Below the pieces are notes generated by a model. The model ran no database searches. It saw nothing but the letters and a program-made list of their open reading frames with translations, and was not told the origin of the DNA. A stretch of DNA of 64,000 bases from CBDBES01 sp965204465 (lineage in GTDB: Bacteria; Spirochaetota; Leptospiria; Turneriellales; CBDBES01), in contig CBDBES010000002.1 of NCBI GenBank assembly GCA_965204465.1, positions 124,001 to 188,000 on the forward strand, read 5' to 3'. Shown here piece after piece: positions 19,299 to 28,351 of this stretch; the stretch's first letter is position 1; the number at the start of each line of letters is the position of its first letter. Position numbers and translations under genes: made by a program.

Positions 19299-20792
19299 TC
19301 AATTGGCGTAGAAAGAAAAAAAATCTGCTCTGTAAAAAGAACTTGAAAATTCTACTTCAAAGAAAATTTGACTCTGTCTATTGACTTGTTGTATTAATCC
19401 TTTTCTAGTACCTAGGTACCAGTTTATCAAATAACCATCTATCGTCTCTGAATAATCGATACCCCCTCTATTCGGACTGGTTCTATTTTCTTTGGAATCG
19501 GTATAATCCAATACTTTGGAGATCGTCTTCTTCGTTTCATCAATCTTATATTCCACTAACCTACTGGGTATATCCTCATTAGCAAACAAATTTTCTATCC
19601 GATGGTTATCAAATAAAGCAATATTCCCATTGGGCAGTACCAATGCTGAATGTTGACCAATTGGCCAATCATCTTGAGTAAATTCAGGATGAGGGCTTAA
19701 TAATTTAGTGCTCAGGTTATTTTCCCAGTTGCTATGATCCCCAAGTATCCAAATCACTTCACTTGTTTCATAATCTATTTTTGCAACAGCATTCTGATGA
19801 CGCATAGAGATGATCATACTAGTATCCTTTGGATCAAAAACTACAGAATTTATATGAAATGTATCTGATTGGAACCTTCGACTTTCTTCGATATATCTTC
19901 GATTGTCCAATATATCTTCTAAATGCCATTCTTTGATCACCCTCCCTGTATTTCGATCAAATTCTACAATCGAGTTTCCTTTCAATGACAAAATATTTCC
20001 ATTTGGCATTTCAGTTGCCCAATGATGCAGATTAATATTTTCGAATCTTTGCTTGATATTTCCTAGTAAATCCATTTCTACGTTTTCTTTCATTATAGGT
20101 GATCTTTCTTTAGGTCTCCTGCTTAAAAATAGATTACCGTTTTTTAGGGGGAAAATTAATATGGGAAGTATTATATGACTTTTACTTTCAAAGAACCAAC
20201 GTATATTTCCATAATGATCTATGATCCTGGTATGATTTGCATGGTTTATCAGATAAAATATCTTCTTATGTTCCTGAGATAAACGACCAGGGCATTTTAA
20301 GATATTCTTAATAGAGTTTTCTATGAAACAAGTTTCTGTTGGGTTTTGTATTCCCTTGCATATTGGTTCTGTCTCTACTTCGCATTTTGCATTGAAAATA
20401 TTACCAGAAATGGTTTCCCCTGAGATTTCAATTTCATTAATTCTATCCGGATATAAGCCGAGTATAGGCACTTCATGATCCGTGTTAAATTCATTAAATG
20501 TTTGAGAAATTCCCTGTTGCCCCTTTATTTTAATACTTATTTTATAGGCATCTTTTGTGCGGAATTCAGCTACAGCAGATAAGGGTGCGCTGTTATTTGG
20601 ATCGAGTATAATATTACAAGGGTCTACTTCTTCTATGATGACTGGTGGAATTTCTGATCCTATGATCGGAAGGTCTATTTCTTCTTTTTTCGTTGTTTCG
20701 GTTACTTGATCTATTTCGGTATCTTCGTTTTGGCAATAAGAGAATAGAACTAAAAAAGCCATTTTAGAAATATTTCTTAAATAAATATTCAT
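19299..20792 (-). CDS. Arylsulfotransferase (ASST)-family lipoprotein
   Basis: 497 residues with a lipoprotein signal (MAFLVLFSYC, Cys near residue 20), then an acidic Thr-rich linker. The body matches ASST beta-propellers: a Greek-key N-domain, HHWATEMPNGNILSL, FHINSVVFDPKDTSMIISMR, HQNAVAKIDYETSEVIWILG and HSALVLPNGNIALFDN. In true aryl-sulfate sulfotransferases a His forms the sulfohistidine intermediate; the conserved His in HHWAT, FHINSV and QHSAL are candidates here. Many members outside enterobacteria are untested, so substrate and even activity are unknown. The signal peptide suggests an envelope protein. Confidence 0.72.
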   Translation of the reverse strand: MNIYLRNISKMAFLVLFSYCQNEDTEIDQVTETTKKEEIDLPIIGSEIPPVIIEEVDPCNIILDPNNSAPLSAVAEFRTKDAYKISIKIKGQQGISQTFNEFNTDHEVPILGLYPDRINEIEISGETISGNIFNAKCEVETEPICKGIQNPTETCFIENSIKNILKCPGRLSQEHKKIFYLINHANHTRIIDHYGNIRWFFESKSHIILPILIFPLKNGNLFLSRRPKERSPIMKENVEMDLLGNIKQRFENINLHHWATEMPNGNILSLKGNSIVEFDRNTGRVIKEWHLEDILDNRRYIEESRRFQSDTFHINSVVFDPKDTSMIISMRHQNAVAKIDYETSEVIWILGDHSNWENNLSTKLLSPHPEFTQDDWPIGQHSALVLPNGNIALFDNHRIENLFANEDIPSRLVEYKIDETKKTISKVLDYTDSKENRTSPNRGGIDYSETIDGYLINWYLGTRKGLIQQVNRQSQIFFEVEFSSSFYRADFFSFYAN

Positions 20793-20816
20793 GATTCAAT
20801 GTTACAATAATAATGT

Positions 20817-20900
20817 TTAGTCAGAATTGATATTATACTCCACTATATTTATACTACTGGGTATATTTTCATTGGTAAACAAATTTTCTATCCGAATGAA
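20817..20900 (-). pseudogene. Remnant of a second ASST-like gene
   Basis: The minus strand reads RIENLFTNENIPSS, a short insert and VEYNINSD before a stop. The intact ASST-like gene downstream has HRIENLFANEDIPSRLVEYKID at the matching place, and the DNA agrees over about 50 bases. Only this fragment of the paralogue remains, within the 240-bp gap upstream of the intact gene. Confidence 0.6.
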
Positions 20901-21032
20901 TATATCCACAAAAATTGCTTTACGGTATATCTTACAATGATTCACTATCACAGTAAAAAGTATAAAAAAAAGATTGTCCTATAAAAGAATAGTTTTAATC
21001 TACCCTAATTCCAAGGCTATTTTACACTTTAT

Positions 21033-21893
21033 ATGATATATTCTATGACAGAGTCAAAATTTCAAGATATTTATATAAAATATTCCAAAGCCAAAAACGA
21101 TCTTGAGAAAAGAGAGTGCATTGAAAAATTGCATTATCATATCTATCGATATGCTGCAAATCGGTTTAAAGCGAACGCAGATGATACTTCTAATTTTTAT
21201 CTTAAAATGTATGAAAAAATAGAATCTTTTTTTACTGAATATGATCCGGAAAGAAATATTTCTTTTTTGATTTACTTGTCTGTAAAGTTAAAGAATCATT
21301 ACTTTAAATTCGTGATGGCATTGAACCAAAAGAAGAATATATTACCAGAAGATAATTTTTCTAATTGGGAGGATGAAGTTGGCTATAATGCAGATTATTT
21401 GGACAATATTGAAAATAATACAGAACAGAATCAGGTAAAAGAAATGATCCTGGAATATGTAGCAGAATTAGATATAGAAGAACAAATATATATTCGATTA
21501 TATTTTGGATTCAAGTTACTATTAAAACATTTTCGTTTATTACTTACAAAGCATGCAAAATTAGATTTCTTTCCAATGTACAAAGACTATCTGCTGAAAC
21601 TAGAAAAATGGGAGATAAAAGAAAAGCAAAAAAAAGCAGCAGCCTACGAAAGGCTCTCTGAAATACATATAAATCAGGATTCTGGGATGTCTCCAGAAAA
21701 AAGGTTAAGAGTCAAGAAACGCCATATTGAAGAGATATATAAGATAAGATCGCCTGTTTCTTTAAATTTAATTGCAAAATTAACAAAAAAGAATGTACCT
21801 TTCATATATAGAAAAATAAAGAATATTAAATTACGATTAAAAGAAAAAATTTTAGAAAAATATAAAAAAAATCAGCTATTCACTTCTAAATAA
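21033..21893 (+). CDS. Divergent sigma-70-like factor (putative)
   Basis: 286 residues. Residues 20-100 resemble sigma region 2: a helical ANRFKANADDTSNFYLKMYEKI followed by FTEYDPERNISFLIYLSVKLKNHYFKF, which mirrors the core '(F..yd...g.F..yl...irn...d)' pattern. The C-terminus (about 240-280) SLNLIAKLTKKNVPFIYRKIKNIKLRLKEKI looks like a region-4 helix-turn-helix. The middle is Lys/Glu-rich. The downstream gene encodes a putative anti-sigma factor, which supports the call. It lacks an obvious region 3 and may be a phylum-specific factor. Two ATGs (21033 and 21045) are possible; I keep the first. Confidence 0.5.
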   Translation: MIYSMTESKFQDIYIKYSKAKNDLEKRECIEKLHYHIYRYAANRFKANADDTSNFYLKMYEKIESFFTEYDPERNISFLIYLSVKLKNHYFKFVMALNQKKNILPEDNFSNWEDEVGYNADYLDNIENNTEQNQVKEMILEYVAELDIEEQIYIRLYFGFKLLLKHFRLLLTKHAKLDFFPMYKDYLLKLEKWEIKEKQKKAAAYERLSEIHINQDSGMSPEKRLRVKKRHIEEIYKIRSPVSLNLIAKLTKKNVPFIYRKIKNIKLRLKEKILEKYKKNQLFTSK

Positions 21894-21925
21894 GTGCATA
21901 GACTATCCAAAAGGAGGCTAAGCTT

Positions 21926-22561
21926 ATGAAACATCTTGAGGAATATGAAATTATGCAAATATTACAGAAGAGTCCTGTAAATAAGAAAAGTATATTTGAA
22001 GTTAAAAAAGATACTCTGGTAGAAAAAGTTTCTATGGAACATCTAATGAATTGTTCTATGTGTATGAATGAAGTTTGGAATTCATATATATCTCTTTCTG
22101 CTTTAACAGAAAAGAATTCGGATTGGTTTATAAAGGCGAAATTGCAATTAGATAACATTAAAAATACATTCGATTTTCATATAATCCAGGGGCTTGCCCT
22201 TCCACAGAAACTAGTGGCTCCTGCTACAGTTCGATCCACGAGTACTCTGGAAAACCCAATGGTATGTATCCAATATTGTTTAGTAAATCCAGATCTTCCT
22301 GGCCAAATATTTTACCTTCAAATAGAAGCAGCCGATAAGGGTTTTAAATTCATGTGGACCATGGCTAAGAAATTTGAAGAACCCTACACTATTTATTTTT
22401 ATCAAAATGATAAAATATCAGAAAAACAGACTTTATCCAAAAAAGAACAAAAAACAGAATTTTTTATAGAGTATAGCACAGTCCGCAGGATTTCCTCTGT
22501 TTCCTTTAAGATACATACATCCCAAGTCAATGAAACTAAATTGATACGAATATCTCTATAG
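21926..22561 (+). CDS. Putative zinc-finger anti-sigma factor
   Basis: 211 residues preceded by an excellent ribosome site (AAGGAGG, 8-9 bp before ATG). Residues about 39-50 read EHLMNCSMCMNEVW, the HxxxCxxC zinc-binding motif of anti-sigma N-domains (zf-HC2 type). No membrane segment follows, so it would be a cytosolic form. The rest (AAD..FKFMW, strand-rich) is unassigned. It lies 32 bp after the sigma-like gene on the same strand, the expected sigma/anti-sigma operon. Binding partners are inferred from this context only. Confidence 0.5.
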   Translation: MKHLEEYEIMQILQKSPVNKKSIFEVKKDTLVEKVSMEHLMNCSMCMNEVWNSYISLSALTEKNSDWFIKAKLQLDNIKNTFDFHIIQGLALPQKLVAPATVRSTSTLENPMVCIQYCLVNPDLPGQIFYLQIEAADKGFKFMWTMAKKFEEPYTIYFYQNDKISEKQTLSKKEQKTEFFIEYSTVRRISSVSFKIHTSQVNETKLIRISL

Positions 22562-22600
22562 ATCCAATGATCTTGAATAAAAAAATGTAATACAGATGAG

Positions 22601-23458
22601 ATGGAATCAGTAGACCATATTTATCAAAAATTATTAAAATTTATTCGTCCTTACCAGAAAGTAATGGTTGCCTTTTCTGGAGGAGTAGATAGTGCCTTAA
22701 CTCTAAAACTTTGTTTAGATTCTTTGGGGAAAGAAAATGTAGTGGCTGTAACATCTGCTTCTAATTCTCAACCACGTAGGATGTTAGAAATCGCTAAAAA
22801 TGTGGCAAATACTTTGAAGGTAAAGCATAAGATCATCAAGACCTCTGAAATAAAAAATCCAAAATACCAACAGAATGGCACAGATAGATGCTTTTACTGT
22901 AAGAAAGAACTCTATCATAGAATGCAATCGTTAAAGAAGAAATATCCTATGTTCTATATTTTTAACGGCACAAATTGGGATGATCTGTCTGATCATCGGC
23001 CTGGAATAAAAGCAGGTAATGAATTAGAAGTGGTCTCTCCTTTGGCTGAATGTGGAGTTGGAAAGGAAACAGTACGTCTTATTGCCAAATTTTTGAATTT
23101 AACTGTATGGGATCAACCAGCTTCCCCCTGTCTTTCTTCTCGTATACCTTATGGGGATAGAGTGACTGTTGAAAAGTTACTTCAAATTGAAAAAGCAGAG
23201 GATATACTGGCCTCCTATGGAATGCGCTATTTTAGAGTCAGAGCCCATGGTAGTTTGGCTCGTATAGAAACCTCCGAAAAAGAATTTGCCTATTTCTCGG
23301 ATATTGTATTCAGGCGCTCTGTTAAAGAACAATTCAAGAAAATAGGGTTTTCCATTGTTACGATAGATCTGGATGAATTCTACTCTGGAAGCTTAAATCA
23401 TCTGATTGAAAAGCCTTTGAGTGGGTCCACGAATGGCAAAGGAAGAAATATTAAATAA
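22601..23458 (+). CDS. larE: ATP-dependent sacrificial sulfur transferase LarE
   Basis: 285 residues. The PP-loop FSGGVDSAL (about residues 25-33) binds ATP; RCFYCKKELY and the conserved Cys in QPASPCLSSRIPYGDRV (about 177) match LarE, whose cysteine donates sulfur to the nicotinate-derived Ni-pincer cofactor of lactate racemase. The single conserved Cys form indicates the sacrificial-sulfur type. No larA, larB or larC gene is near, so the pathway may be encoded elsewhere, or the protein may serve another sulfur transfer. The end overlaps the next gene by 26 bp. Confidence 0.82.
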   Translation: MESVDHIYQKLLKFIRPYQKVMVAFSGGVDSALTLKLCLDSLGKENVVAVTSASNSQPRRMLEIAKNVANTLKVKHKIIKTSEIKNPKYQQNGTDRCFYCKKELYHRMQSLKKKYPMFYIFNGTNWDDLSDHRPGIKAGNELEVVSPLAECGVGKETVRLIAKFLNLTVWDQPASPCLSSRIPYGDRVTVEKLLQIEKAEDILASYGMRYFRVRAHGSLARIETSEKEFAYFSDIVFRRSVKEQFKKIGFSIVTIDLDEFYSGSLNHLIEKPLSGSTNGKGRNIK

Positions 23459-24347
23459 AAAAATTGCCGTTGTCGGGGCCGGGGCGATCGGTCTATTTTA
23501 TGGATCCAGACTCGCTTTATCTGATTTTAAAGTACAATTTCAGAGCAGAAGTAATGCTAAAAAAATAAAAATTAATAGTATATGGGGAGATTTTTCTATT
23601 GAACCAGACCTATATAAAAGTACAGAAGAAATGTCTCCTGCCGATATTTTGATACTGTCAACCAAGGCGCTTCCTGATATTGACTATAAGAATTTACTTG
23701 TTCCTGTAATGAAAAAGAATACCATTTTGATTTGTCTGCAGAATGGAATTGATCAGGAAGAAAAGTTAAAAAAGATGTTTCCTGATATCCCTATCCTGGG
23801 AGGCCTGGCTTTTACATGTATTTACAGAGAAGGTTATCGAAAAATTCATCATATTGATTATGGACATATCAAAATAGCTCCTTTAGAGGTCAAAAATATG
23901 CAAATCGTAGATATGATCTCTAAAATATTCTTAAAGAGCGGCATTCAATGTACGGCCGATAGAAACCTACGTAAACTTCGTTGGGAAAAAATATTATGGA
24001 ATATTCCTTTTAACTCTTTATCCGTTATATTAAGAGGAGCGAATACAATGGAAATGACAGGTTCACCTTATTCGTTATATTTGGTTCGGGCAATGATGGA
24101 AGAAACCAGAAAAATAGCTTTAAGTGAAAAAATAAGAATTACCCAAACGCAAATCGCTGAAATGATCGATCGGACATCTAAAATGAAACCTTATAAGACT
24201 TCTATGCTGTTAGACTATGAACAAAAGAGAAAACTTGAAGTGGAGGCTATTTTAGGAGAACCTTTAAAGATCGCCAGAAAAAAAAATATTAAAACGCCTG
24301 TTTTAAATACGATATATCAAATTTTAACTCATCTAAATAATAATTAA
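23433..24347 (+). CDS. Ketopantoate reductase (2-dehydropantoate 2-reductase) family
   Basis: About 304 residues from ATG at 23433; a GTG at 23421 in the same frame is less likely. KKIAVVGAGAIGLFYGSRLA is the N-terminal Rossmann loop (quoted as VVGAGAIGLFYG). LSTKALPDIDY, ILICLQNGIDQEE, and a C-terminal helical domain with RKLRWEKILWNIPFNSLSVI match the ApbA/PanE family, including the catalytic Lys in LRKLRWEK. PanE uses NADPH to reduce 2-dehydropantoate to pantoate for CoA; several paralogues act on other ketoacids, so the substrate is unproved. It overlaps larE, so probably translationally coupled. Confidence 0.8.
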   Translation: MAKEEILNKKIAVVGAGAIGLFYGSRLALSDFKVQFQSRSNAKKIKINSIWGDFSIEPDLYKSTEEMSPADILILSTKALPDIDYKNLLVPVMKKNTILICLQNGIDQEEKLKKMFPDIPILGGLAFTCIYREGYRKIHHIDYGHIKIAPLEVKNMQIVDMISKIFLKSGIQCTADRNLRKLRWEKILWNIPFNSLSVILRGANTMEMTGSPYSLYLVRAMMEETRKIALSEKIRITQTQIAEMIDRTSKMKPYKTSMLLDYEQKRKLEVEAILGEPLKIARKKNIKTPVLNTIYQILTHLNNN

Positions 24348-24364
24348 TTTCGAAAACATAAATA

Positions 24365-25375
24365 ATGATAACTCGTTTTATATTTATATTGATCCTGTTT
24401 TTGATCACTCATTGTACAACGATTAGAAAATACCATAAACCCATTCCTAATGTTTTCTTAAATTTGGCAGAAACGTATCAAAGAAAACCATACATAAAAG
24501 AAACCTCTATAGTAGAGAATGTAAAATTAAACCTATATGCTGAGGAGTTTTCTCAAGGAAAGGCTGTATATATAGAGATTATTTCCATGAAAGAGCATCT
24601 TAAAAGAACCAAAAATATAAAATTTCAATATTCTGATAAAGAAATACCTCTTTATTTTACAGGTTGGGGATACAGAGGTTTTTGGGGAATTCATCCTTTG
24701 ACTGTTCCCGGAAAGAAGTCCATCCAACTTTCGTATACTTATGACCAAAGACATGTGATTTATGAAAACCACATTAAAGTAGAAAAAGAAAAATTCAAAG
24801 TATTTCGTAAATATATAAATATAAAAAAGAAGCCTGCAATACCAAAAGAAGAGATAATGAAAAGGAATCGATTCAAAAGAATTTCTTATTTAAGAAAACA
24901 AGAAGCATTCAAAAGCCAGGAAGAAGTACTATTGGATAATCGACTGGCATATCCAAGGGATGAACACTATATTACTTCTCCTTTTTGGGTGAAAAGGATC
25001 AAGCACAGGTATAAGATCAAAAAGAAAAAGAGAATATATTATAAGCCAAGAGTAAACTATCATAGAGGCGTTGACCTAAGGGGATATTTTGGCACCCCTA
25101 TTTATGCTGCTGCCTCGGGAACTGTGGTCCTGGCTGAGAAGCTTTTTTTTGAAGGAAATTTTACTTTAATTGACCATGGGGATCAGGTATTTTCGGGCTA
25201 TATACATCAAAGTAAAATACTAGTAGAAGAGGGAGACGAGATAAAAGCAGGAGAGAAGATCGGCTATGTTGGATCAACAGGCAGAAGCACAGGCCCCCAT
25301 TTACACTTTTTTTTTCGTATACATGGTGTCTATGTAGACCCTTTGAGTTTCTTAGCTCTGCCTATCCGGGACTAG
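24365..25375 (+). CDS. M23-family metallopeptidase lipoprotein
   Basis: 336 residues with lipobox LITHC near residue 16-18. The C-terminal domain (about 225-330) is a complete LytM/M23 peptidase: HRGVDLRG (HxxxD zinc ligands, ~232-236) and GPHLHFFF (HxH, ~312-314), with EGDEIKAGEKIGYVGSTGRSTG in between. These enzymes cut peptidoglycan peptide cross-links or, when inactive, activate amidases; here the zinc ligands are all present. The N-terminal ~200 residues are unassigned and Lys-rich at 140-215. It is the last gene before tRNA-Ser. Confidence 0.82.
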   Translation: MITRFIFILILFLITHCTTIRKYHKPIPNVFLNLAETYQRKPYIKETSIVENVKLNLYAEEFSQGKAVYIEIISMKEHLKRTKNIKFQYSDKEIPLYFTGWGYRGFWGIHPLTVPGKKSIQLSYTYDQRHVIYENHIKVEKEKFKVFRKYINIKKKPAIPKEEIMKRNRFKRISYLRKQEAFKSQEEVLLDNRLAYPRDEHYITSPFWVKRIKHRYKIKKKKRIYYKPRVNYHRGVDLRGYFGTPIYAAASGTVVLAEKLFFEGNFTLIDHGDQVFSGYIHQSKILVEEGDEIKAGEKIGYVGSTGRSTGPHLHFFFRIHGVYVDPLSFLALPIRD

Positions 25376-25405
25376 CCTTATTTTTAATGACTTTTACATA
25401 GATCA

Positions 25406-25494
25406 GGAGAGGTGGCCGAGTGGTTGAAGGCGCACGCTTGGAAAGCGTGTGTACGGTGAAAGCTGTACCGTGGGTTCGAATCCCACTCTCTCCG
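25406..25494 (+). tRNA. tRNA-Ser (anticodon GGA)
   Basis: The 7-bp acceptor stem GGAGAGG (25406-25412) pairs with TCTCTCC (25487-25493), G at 25494 being the discriminator. The D-arm begins TGGCCGAGTGG. The anticodon loop TTGGAAA between ACGC and GCGT stem halves gives GGA for Ser. The long class II variable arm and TTCGAATCC loop fit. CCA is not encoded. It marks the edge of an integrated-looking R-M cassette. Confidence 0.95.
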
Positions 25495-25499
25495 TTACG

Positions 25500-25769
25500 G
25501 AGCTTGGAAAAGGTGAACATTCAGTTTCACCCAACAACTAGACGCTGTCGGGTACAGGTGGATGGTACAAGGCGAACAAAGGCTTTAAAAAATATGGGTA
25601 AGGCGAGGCAAAAGTCTTGGGTGCGTGTAAAACCTTTTCAAAGGGGGGTGAATTTTAATATACATTTAGAGCAGGGGGGATGGGCCAGAAAAATTGCTTG
25701 AGGAGTTTCGGAAGATTGTTGAAGGCTATTCTGATTTAGAATAAAAACAAGTTGTCATACATATTTCTT
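25500..25769 (+). pseudogene. Inverted, internally deleted copy of the parB-like gene (left arm)
   Basis: Begins six bases after the tRNA. It matches, in inverted orientation, the parB-like gene at 28352-29162: both contain RRCRVQVDGTRRTK and SWVRVKP.QRGVNFNIHLEQG, plus the shared non-coding end ATAAAAAC.AGTT.TCATACATATT. About 450 bp of the middle is missing. It appears to have lost the same frame relationship as the longer copy, implying duplication after or with the lesion. Confidence 0.8.
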
Positions 25770-25844
25770 ATCGATTTTTAGAAAACGGACAGCCTCTGAG
25801 GGAAACAGTCTTAAGAATGTGGAAAATATCCCGATAATACAGGC

Positions 25845-26540
25845 GTGAATGTTAAAGAATATGAAGATAAATTTGTGTTAGAAGTAAAACACGTTGTTGA
25901 AACAATTATCAAAAATAATATTGAATTAACTATTTCGGCAAGAAGTAGAGCTGGAGCTGAAATTAGTGATTTTCTTGAGGAAAAATTTGTCAACGAAACT
26001 AAAGGACATAAGACTATAAACAGTGCTATCTCAGCACCAAGAGGTCAAACTAAAAACCCATGGGACGTAAAATTTAATTATACTTATAAGAAGCATTCTG
26101 AAGAAATATGGGTTGACCTTAAAGCTATTAAAGTTACTAGCAAAGATAGTAATCCAGATATCGGCACTCCTAATAAAGTAATAAATTTTATTAAAGAGGG
26201 TGGTTTTTATTTGCTGTATGTATTTGTTTATTATGAAGCGACAAACCAAGGCCTGAGATTTGTTAAAAACAAAAAAAACGATTTATCAAATATATATTTG
26301 TTAAAGAATATAAATCATACATTTAGACGGAACCCTAAAAATCAATTACAGGTTAATATTTCTGAGTTACCTGAGTACCGCACAAGAGAAGCATTTATTA
26401 AATTATTAATAGAAAAAATTGATGGCTCACATAGAAGACAAATAGAAATTTCAAAAAGAGCTTTAAAAACTCTATCTAAGCAGAAAGAAGAGCTTTTAAA
26501 AACAAATAAGTTATCAGAAGAGAAAATTAAAAACCTTTAA
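25845..26540 (+). CDS. PD-(D/E)XK-type restriction endonuclease (putative)
   Basis: 231 residues. Residues about 66-92 contain NPWDVKF and IWVDLKAIK. The D and D-x-K spacing fits the PD-(D/E)XK nuclease core, the Lys at about 91 being the likely catalytic one. SARSRAGAEISDFLEEKF in the N-terminus resembles the start motif of some type II restriction enzymes, but I cannot name the subtype. The gene is convergent with an adenine methylase and overlaps its end by 14 bp, the arrangement expected for a type II R-M pair. The C-terminal 50 residues are basic, coiled-coil-like. Confidence 0.6.
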   Translation: MNVKEYEDKFVLEVKHVVETIIKNNIELTISARSRAGAEISDFLEEKFVNETKGHKTINSAISAPRGQTKNPWDVKFNYTYKKHSEEIWVDLKAIKVTSKDSNPDIGTPNKVINFIKEGGFYLLYVFVYYEATNQGLRFVKNKKNDLSNIYLLKNINHTFRRNPKNQLQVNISELPEYRTREAFIKLLIEKIDGSHRRQIEISKRALKTLSKQKEELLKTNKLSEEKIKNL

Positions 26541-28230
26541 TACTATTTTTAATAAATGCAATTTCCTGTTTTTTAATAGAAAAATACTCATAAAATTCTT
26601 TATTGATCAATGTAGGAACTTCTTGAACATCATTGTTTAAATAAAGTCTTTTAACTAGTTTAGTTATTTTTTCCCGAAGAGTGTTGTCAAAAGGAATAGG
26701 CAGTGTGTTTAGGTCACTTATTTTTATTTGGGGGTGTTTTCCGGGTAAGAATCGAATTATTTGCATTTTTTGAGAAAAAAATGATGCTAACTCAGAATTT
26801 AGCCAGCCACAAATAAAATATAATAGATCAATAGTCTCCCTTGAGTCATTTCTCATAGAAAAAACGTAAAGACTATTATTTGCAGAGCTAGGCTTTAGGT
26901 CTAAGCTGGCAATAAGTTCTTTTGCAGATTGTCTAATATAGATCTTTGGATTATCATAAATTATTGTTTCACCAAGGCCTAGTCTTTTTTTATTTTTTAT
27001 TCCTTTTCTAGCCAATTCGATTTTAAGTCGATCGTTGATTTTATCTTGTAGTTCTTTATCATATATAAAATATGTATCAAAATTGAAGTTTCCATATTTC
27101 CCTTTGAGACTTTTAGATCCACGATAGTAAGGGTATATTTTTAGTTCTTTATTTGTTCCTTTTATTGAAGTTGTAAAATACTCCTCAAGACTTAACAGCA
27201 TAACACACGTTCGTAAAGATTTTTTTGGGAATTTATTAAGAAATGTATACTTTGTTTTTTGTTTAATTCTAGAAATAATCGATTCTGTAACTCCACATTG
27301 ATTCAATCGGAATTTATACTCACAAGCCTTGTTTAGCCATTTTGACTGACCTATGTAATAAGTTTTATCAAATTTTGTGTCAATTATACGGACACCATGC
27401 TTTTTAGGGATTCTTTTTTTACATGATAAAATAATTTGACCACTAGCCACATCAAAATTTTTCAGGTTTGTATAAATTGATATTACTTCCATATTCTCTA
27501 GCAAGAATTTTCGAGTATAAATATAAGCTGTCTCAAAAAAAGCCATATCAACAATATAGGAAAATGCGCCATCATTTTTCAATAAATCAAATGCTTGTTC
27601 AATAAATAGCATAACATAGTTAATTTTCCCATTTTTTAAACTTTGGGGAAATTGGCGGTAATTTTGTAAATAATATGTTCTTTGGTCCTCATTTCTTTTC
27701 TTGTCTCGTCGACCATATAATGTTACATATGGTGGGTTAGAGATGATATAATCAAAATAACCCAAATGATTAGTTATTAAATTTATTTTTTCCTTTTTAT
27801 AAAACAATGAGCAATTTAAAAGTTTTGAACGGTGAGTAAAATCTTCATTAAAGATATTAATTTTTCCTTTATATTCAGTTTTAAAATGATTATAGTAAAT
27901 CTTTCTAATATTGTATAAAGTTGACTGGATATTATTTTTATCAATATCATTTAGGTAAATACAGTTTTCTATAAAATGACTAATAAGTTTTAATGAATAA
28001 TTCTTTTCTAAAAGTTTTTGTATTAGTCGAAGAATAATAATGCCACGACCGCAAGCTGGTTCTAAAATTTTTTTTTCAAAAATTGAGTCTTTGAGTTCTA
28101 TTATTTCAAGGATATAATCAATTACATTAATATCGTAAGTAAAATAAATGCCATTTTGTCTGCGATAAAATTTATCTATAGATTTTTCATTTATTTTTTG
28201 TTCAAAAATAATATTGCTTAATAAATCCAT
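26527..28230 (-). CDS. Eco57I-like N6-adenine DNA methyltransferase
   Basis: 567 residues. Motif I is ILEPACGRGIIILRL (about 57-71), motif IV is IISNPPYVTLYG (about 163-174), the gamma-class order. LSCKKR and GKHPQIKISDLNTLPIPF near the C-terminus resemble the target-recognition and Eco57I-like C-terminal regions. It would methylate adenine in a specific DNA site, protecting it from the partner nuclease at 25845. An EcoR-like fused nuclease domain is absent. Low GC, like the island around it. Confidence 0.8.
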   Translation of the reverse strand: MDLLSNIIFEQKINEKSIDKFYRRQNGIYFTYDINVIDYILEIIELKDSIFEKKILEPACGRGIIILRLIQKLLEKNYSLKLISHFIENCIYLNDIDKNNIQSTLYNIRKIYYNHFKTEYKGKINIFNEDFTHRSKLLNCSLFYKKEKINLITNHLGYFDYIISNPPYVTLYGRRDKKRNEDQRTYYLQNYRQFPQSLKNGKINYVMLFIEQAFDLLKNDGAFSYIVDMAFFETAYIYTRKFLLENMEVISIYTNLKNFDVASGQIILSCKKRIPKKHGVRIIDTKFDKTYYIGQSKWLNKACEYKFRLNQCGVTESIISRIKQKTKYTFLNKFPKKSLRTCVMLLSLEEYFTTSIKGTNKELKIYPYYRGSKSLKGKYGNFNFDTYFIYDKELQDKINDRLKIELARKGIKNKKRLGLGETIIYDNPKIYIRQSAKELIASLDLKPSSANNSLYVFSMRNDSRETIDLLYFICGWLNSELASFFSQKMQIIRFLPGKHPQIKISDLNTLPIPFDNTLREKITKLVKRLYLNNDVQEVPTLINKEFYEYFSIKKQEIAFIKNSIKGF

Positions 28231-28351
28231 AATAATACTTTATAAATTTAATATACTATAAGATAGAAACATAATGTCAATATAAACAAAAGTTTATCTA
28301 TCATTGGCTAAAAAAATCAAAATATGTATGATAACTGGTTTTTATTTTAAA

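Noticed and set aside
22560..25375. Complete lactate racemase cofactor operon around LarE
   Set aside because: No larA, larB or larC homologue is present; neighbours are a ketopantoate-reductase-like gene and an M23 peptidase.
25420..25701. Plus-strand frame starting inside tRNA-Ser
   Set aside because: It runs through the tRNA and the damaged parB copy and is not a real gene.
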